Below, one piece after another: positions 58,938-64,000 of a DNA stretch of 64,000 nt. Below the pieces are notes generated by a model that worked only from the letters and a program-made list of their open reading frames with translations, was not told the origin of the DNA and did no database searches. The stretch is from Scatophagus argus (Eukaryota; Chordata; Actinopteri; Scatophagidae). Each line of letters begins with the position of its first letter. The stretch's first letter is position 1. Made by a program: the position numbers and the translations under genes. The stretch is taken from NCBI RefSeq assembly GCF_020382885.2, contig NC_058496.1, positions 129,001 through 193,000 of the forward strand, written 5' to 3'.

Positions 58938-61900
58938 CTGAGGAGAACAGAGGGCTTAAACTGATCAGACTGGATTTACACTGGAATCAGCCTGATGGCA
59001 ATCTGATGCAACAGTACCAAAATTAAATGACCTGTTGCTGACTTAACTCAGTCTTTGCTTTTCTGTCTCACCTGCACAGCTCTGGAGTCCCCTGCTGGAT
59101 TGGCTCGAACTTGGAATAGGCGGGTATCTGCCACCTCTGATTGGCCTCCCTCTCTGGAAGTGCCACCCTTGTACACCACCATTGGTTGGCCCCCAAACAA
59201 GCTCATAAGGTGGGCTGGCTCTTTCCCCTGAACTACACGCACCTGCAGACAGAAACAATCACTTGCACATGACTGAACCCAGTGTCTGGATGTATTATGA
59301 AAACTGTGTCCGGATGTATTATGAAAACTGTGTCCAGTGTTTTCAGTTGTAGTACTTGCACAGCGTGCCCTCCAAGTTCATCATCTAGCTGGACAGCCAA
59401 GATGGCCGATGCTCCAACCTCATCCTGGCTGGACTCTGCCCCCTGCCTGAAGAGAGAGTAAAATACAAAAACTGATCGAGTTTTGGTTTTCAATAGCAGA
59501 AAGTGAACACCACAGGGAGTCACTGAGGGACAAACAGGTCTTCAAGAATCTAAATCACGTGACCCACAATAGACACAAGAAAGAAAAACCTGAACCAAAG
59601 GTGCTGAAATACATTAAAACATGAACCAGACCTAAGATTCAGGCCAAATAGCATATAGAATGTGATGTGATGTCTCACCATATGTAGATGATGTGACCCT
59701 GCCCGTTGCTGTGCTGGTACGCATACAGAATGATGTAACTGTCTCCTCCATAGAACTGACCAAACACTGATGGATCCACTGACACTTTATCTGATCCTTC
59801 AATACGCCAGATCTACAGACAGACAGACATTTTATAAATATTTGGTCTGCCATGAAAAAAATCTCCCATGATTCTAACACATGCATTTAGAGACACTGAT
59901 AAGAGCTGCAGATGTTGAGTGCTGTTGGAATCTGCTTCACACTCCCACCTGTTTGTCTCCATCTCCTCGGTCCACCATACCGTGCTGCGCTGCCATGGCT
60001 TCTGATTGGTAGAGCTTTGATACATCAAACGGAACCTGACCAGGCAGAAGAGTTTGTTTACAAAAGCAGAGTCTCTGGACAGCCTGGAGAAAAGTTGACC
60101 TGAATTTTATCCTGAACCTGATTGGTTTACCTTCTCTATCTTTGCAATCTGATTGGATACGTATGCCGTTCCCATGCCAGCAGTGTCATCAGGGTCCCTC
60201 CAGTCCTTAAAGAACTGTTTGAAGAGTGGAGTCTCTCCATGCTCAGGAAGCACTTGAACCTGTGAGGGAACAGGTAGATTTGCTTGTGCTGATGACTTTG
60301 GTCATGTGATAATGTGCTTCATCTGACTCTGAGCAGAGATCAGAGACCTGTTTACCTGCGTGTGTGCTGGGTAGTTCATCTTGTGGATGAACTGCTCTGA
60401 GCTCTTCAGGACAGCGCGACGCTCCTCAGTGTTTGCATCCTTACCTGTGCGTATGCACACACACACACCTTTATCTTTAGCTTTACCAGAGTGTAGGACA
60501 GGTGGAAAAACTAGTGCTCTTTCTCACTGACCAGTCAGGTGGATGAGCAACCTTAAGAACCCTAGAACCTGGATCTAGAACAGAACCCTGTCTGATTATT
60601 AAGAGAACAAAGTTTGAACCTTTCCAAACAAAGATGAGTCCATTAGTTCCGTTGTCAAGGATGAAGCAATCGCTGGACTGTAAAGCATCCTGGGAAAACG
60701 GATTCTGCTCTGCTACCATGGTAACCTCTATGTCACCATCTGCATTGGACACCTGACAGACCAGTAGACAGACAGAGATAAACAGTTCCCGTTACTACTT
60801 CACAATAAAAGCCTTCCAGTTCACACTTAGAACCTTGGGATCATGAATTGTGACAGTGAGCGAATTGGATCAATCAGGCTCATCCAGGTGAGAAACACTT
60901 GTTTAACAGAACATTATCATCACTCTGTGTTACCTTGTAGAGTTGTCCCTTTGTCCTGTGTGAAGCGTCCATTGATGTGTCATCACTGTGAGCTTCAGGC
61001 AGCTCTGGCTTCTCCCCAAGAATCTGAACACAGGGGTCAAGAGGAAGAGGTCAGAGGTCAACAGGTCACAGTATTAGATGCTGGATGTGTTGATTGTTCA
61101 TCTTTGTGTCCGTCTTCTGTTTATCTGGATGTTAGATCCAGTTTGTGTTTGCATCACCTCATGTATAAGGATTAGGGTTAGAGCGGGGGTGGAGGATGCC
61201 ATCCTCTATCTGCCACACAGAGCTTATACTCACCTGGACAAGAGGAGTGTTGCTGTGTGGATCATGTTCTTTCATGTCTCCAGTACCTGTAACACCATCA
61301 AGCCCATGCTACTGAGTGGAAAGCTGGCATCATACCTGGTGGACTGGTTAACGGACTACTTGACAGGGAGACCACCATATGTGAGGCTGAGAGACTGAGA
61401 CTGTGGTCAGTAGCACTGGAGTACTGCTTTCTTCTGTTTTGTTCACCTTGTACGTTTCAGACTTCAGACTACATGTCATGCCAGATGCAGAAGTTGTTGG
61501 ATGACACTGCAATAGCAGGATGTATAAGGAATGGACAGGAGAGGGAGTACAGGAGCCTGATAGTGGACTTTGTGACCTGATACAGGACACACCATCTGCA
61601 GCTGAACAACTCCAAAACCAAAGAGGTGGAGGTGGGTTTCCAGAGGCCTAGTCCACACCTGAGTCCAGTCTCCATAGAGGGGGATCGATATGGAGGTTGT
61701 CGGGACATACAAATACCTGAGGCTACAGCTGGATGATAGACTGGACTGGTCTGAGAACACCGATTTCCCCTACAGGAAGGGGCAGAAGAGACTGAGGTCC
61801 TTTAAAATCTGCCAGAAACACCTGCAGATGTTCTACCACTCTGTCATCACCAGCGTTCTCTTCTTTGCTGTGGTGTGCTGGGAAGGCAGCACCAAGAAGA

Positions 61901-63499
61901 GGGACGTCACGTGGTTGGACAAGCTGATAAGGCAACTTTGTGGTGGACGCAAAGTAGGATCCTTGCACTGATAATCATGTACTGACAATGTACTGTAACA
62001 CTGCATTCACCGCATTGTGTCTGAGCTCTTTATAGATAAAGGATTATCTTTAACGGCTCAGGAGGCTGGATTATCACTCACTCAGGTTTCTGTGCCTTAC
62101 GGTTTGTCACTGTGATGTGTTTACTTGATTTTGTATATTTGAGAAATGATTCTTTAAACTTTACACCCCTTTTACTAGACTTGACTTAAATATTGTGTAA
62201 GTGTTTATGTTTTGCTTTGCATTGGTGTTCTACATGTATGTCGCACAGAGCTGCTGGATGCCTTAAATTTCCATCAGGATCGATAAATTATCCATCTATC
62301 TATGCATCTGTCTAATTTCGCATTTCATCAGCAGCACGTCTTCATAAAATAAATCTTATCTTTTGTCTCAAATCACCTGATCCTGGTAGTACCACACCTT
62401 CTGGGGTCTGCAGGTGGTACATATAGTATGTAATATGGTGGTAGTGTTCATGGTATTAGTAAATGCTGTGGTCATATGACACACTCTGCTCACCTCCAGC
62501 ATCTGTTCTGGCTCCGCCCCCTCATCACAGAACAGCACCTTGGCCCGCCCACACCTCTCACTATCACGGATACCCTTAGACACCTGTCAGTCATGAATCA
62601 GTCAGTCAGACGGTCATGTGATGTCACTGAATAATGATGTAATGAAGTTATCTCATCACCCACCATTGTGGCCTTCAGCCTCTCAAAGTGGTTGCTATGG
62701 GAACCAGACCACTGGATGATTTCCTGTAAGTAGAGAGAGACAGGGTCAGAGTGTCTCGCTTCTTCCCGTCTCACCTCTCTTTCTGTCTGTCGCTCTCCTG
62801 TCTCACCCCTCCAAGGTCCAATATAAAACTGTCTCCCTGGTTGAAACTCTCCCAGCTGACAGGAACTTCTGTTGCCCTGATGACACGTCGACCTTTGACC
62901 TGCAGCAGCCGCAGAACCTCCACATCATTGGTCACCACATGTTGGAACCCAGAAGCCACACCCCCTTTCTGTGTGAGAGGAAGTGATGTGATTAAAAATC
63001 ACTACAGTAGTACTGGTAGTGTTGTTCCTGTACTTACCATGTACTTGAGTCCAGATTTGAAGTACCCAGTAAAGGTACTGGATTCATGGCCCTGGACTTC
63101 ACGGTACTGGACTGGCATCCCCTGCAGGAAATCGTCCATCTGCACTGTAAAGATGGCCGCTGCACCGCTCTCATCCTGAGAACACTCCGACCCTGTAGGA
63201 CAAGCAGCCGATCAGATAGCAGGACCAAAGTCAAAGCACAGCCAGCCGTAGAGGTTGTACTGTGTACCGTGTATTGCAGTACTGTTGTACTGTAGTACCT
63301 TGCCAGTAGTGCAAGTCGTACTGCAGGGTTCCGCTGCGGTTCTCAGTGCTGTGGAGAATCAGGTAAGCATCCCCAGTGTAGAACCCTCCGTAGAGACTCT
63401 CAGGAACAGGAACCAGTTCCATGTTCTCCACTCGCCACACCTGAAGCCCCGCTGTCTGGCCTGCACGCTCAAACTCTGAGTGGAACACCATGATGTCAC
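57184..63499 (-). CDS. gsn: gsn, gelsolin (calcium-regulated actin-severing protein)
   Basis: Eighteen exons, all junctions in phase, encode six gelsolin repeats (G1-G6). The length is 719 residues from ATG 63491, against 731 for human cytoplasmic gelsolin. The protein severs and caps actin filaments. Diagnostic segments are [75 protein letters not shown] and [20 protein letters not shown]. Gelsolin is favoured over scinderin by [13 protein letters not shown] and [11 protein letters not shown]. The Met at 63491 lies where the human cytoplasmic form starts (MVVEHPEFLKAG). The frame stays open two codons upstream to an acceptor at 63499, so an upstream exon, perhaps with a signal peptide, may exist outside. 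Three human regulatory features are missing (see findings). Confidence 0.97.
59072..60035 (-). CDS. gsn: gsn repeat G4 exons
   Basis: Exons 59949-60035 ([20 protein letters not shown]), 59679-59812 ([32 protein letters not shown]), 59356-59446 ([20 protein letters not shown]) and 59072-59242 ([20 protein letters not shown], ending [18 protein letters not shown] at the start of G5). Phases 0, 2, 0, 0 agree. Confidence 0.96.
60131..60752 (-). CDS. gsn: gsn repeat G3 and G3-G4 linker
   Basis: Exons 60620-60752 ([16 protein letters not shown] to GLIFVWKG), 60356-60444 ([20 protein letters not shown]) and 60131-60259 ([31 protein letters not shown]). The human caspase-3 site DQTD in the linker is DDTA here. 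Confidence 0.96.
60934..63499 (-). CDS. gsn: gsn repeats G1 and G2
   Basis: Exons 63299-63499 ([34 protein letters not shown]), 63038-63192, 62807-62968, 62664-62723, 62494-62583 and 60934-61023 ([20 protein letters not shown]). The G2 calcium aspartate equivalent to human D187 is kept (GDSFILDLG), but both cysteines of the human G2 disulfide are serines. The 1.47-kb gap between 62494 and 61023 holds a LINE. Confidence 0.96.
61160..62300 (+). mobile_element. LINE fragment in the gsn G2-G3 intron
   Basis: The plus strand carries frame-broken reverse-transcriptase remnants: [20 protein letters not shown] then [35 protein letters not shown], and [19 protein letters not shown] then [20 protein letters not shown]. 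It ends with the tail gatgccttaaatttccatcaggatcgataaattatccatctatctatg. It is antisense to gsn. Confidence 0.8.
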
Positions 63500-64000
63500 C
63501 TGTAGGGGGTGGAGCCACACAACACTTGACCATCATGATGTCATTTACAGGAGTCTCACTAAGCTTTTTCATAAAAGCTTGCTAACTTCTTCTTGTTTGA
63601 GTTTATCATTTACAGACCAAAATAAATTCCACTTTTGTAGAGAAAACAGTGAAATGTTTCTGTCTTGTTCATCTGTCACAGAGACAACAAACAGAGTGAC
63701 TCATCTTCTCTATCACAGAGCATCTCTGCTGCAGCTGAAAGAAGCAGGAAGTGACTCACGAGTCAGTTTTCAGTGGATTTTAGAAAGTTTAAGCAGGTTT
63801 TAGGATGTGACAAATATATTAGGAAACACTGAAAAACCCCACAGACAGTAAACATGTCATTTATTGTTTCTGGATTGAAGACATAAACTGCCTGAAGAAT
63901 CAGATGTTTGGTTTGATTTAACAGATTAAACTCTGAACGAATGAATTAAAACTCTTACAATAAACATTCACAAGCAGGAGGACAGATTTAAGATTTAAAG
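63500..64000. other. Sequence upstream of gsn coding exon, no gene recognised
   Basis: A/T-rich with no convincing exon on either strand. It is either a gsn intron or the gsn 5' flank. Confidence 0.5.

Overview
This window is vertebrate nuclear DNA, most likely from a teleost fish. Every gene is split by GT-AG introns, CA/GT microsatellites occur throughout, and the interspersed repeats are of fish type: tRNA-derived SINEs, L2/CR1- and Rex-like LINEs and Penelope-like elements. The five genes I recognise (rgs3, fibcd1, phf19, dab2ip, gsn) have human orthologues on chromosome 9q32-q34, so this is a compact, shuffled version of that synteny block. No prokaryotic gene, operon or CRISPR array was seen.

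Layout. 299-15519 (minus): rgs3, 17 exons placed, with an N-terminal basic region, C2 domain, linker and PDZ domain. Its RGS domain lies beyond the left edge. 15520-20267: intergenic or rgs3 5' region, with a Penelope-like reverse-transcriptase fragment. 20268-29338 (plus): fibcd1, complete in 8 exons. 30430-36115 (plus): phf19, a CpG-rich promoter with an untranslated first exon and 13 coding exons. 40033-55856 (plus): dab2ip, 20 coding exons, with a probable second promoter near 44.4 kb. 57184-63499 (minus): gsn (gelsolin), 18 exons, tail-to-tail with dab2ip.

Exon junctions were set by eye. Reading frame and splice phase agree at every junction except rgs3 11803/11034. The reconstructed lengths (fibcd1 458 aa, phf19 566 aa, dab2ip 1114 aa, gsn 719 aa from the internal Met) fit the vertebrate families. 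The genes are not one pathway: rgs3 and dab2ip damp G-protein and Ras signalling, phf19 works with Polycomb, gsn remodels actin, and fibcd1 is an acetyl-group-binding surface receptor.

I found no convincing new multi-gene system. The most interesting structures are an rgs3 coding exon caught in a ~250 bp inverted repeat, a 38-nt rgs3 exon whose 5' splice site pairs with the exon itself, a fibcd1 splice donor that is the first unit of a donor-bearing minisatellite, hammerhead-ribozyme-like cores in Penelope-like remnants, and a gelsolin lacking three regulatory features of the human protein.
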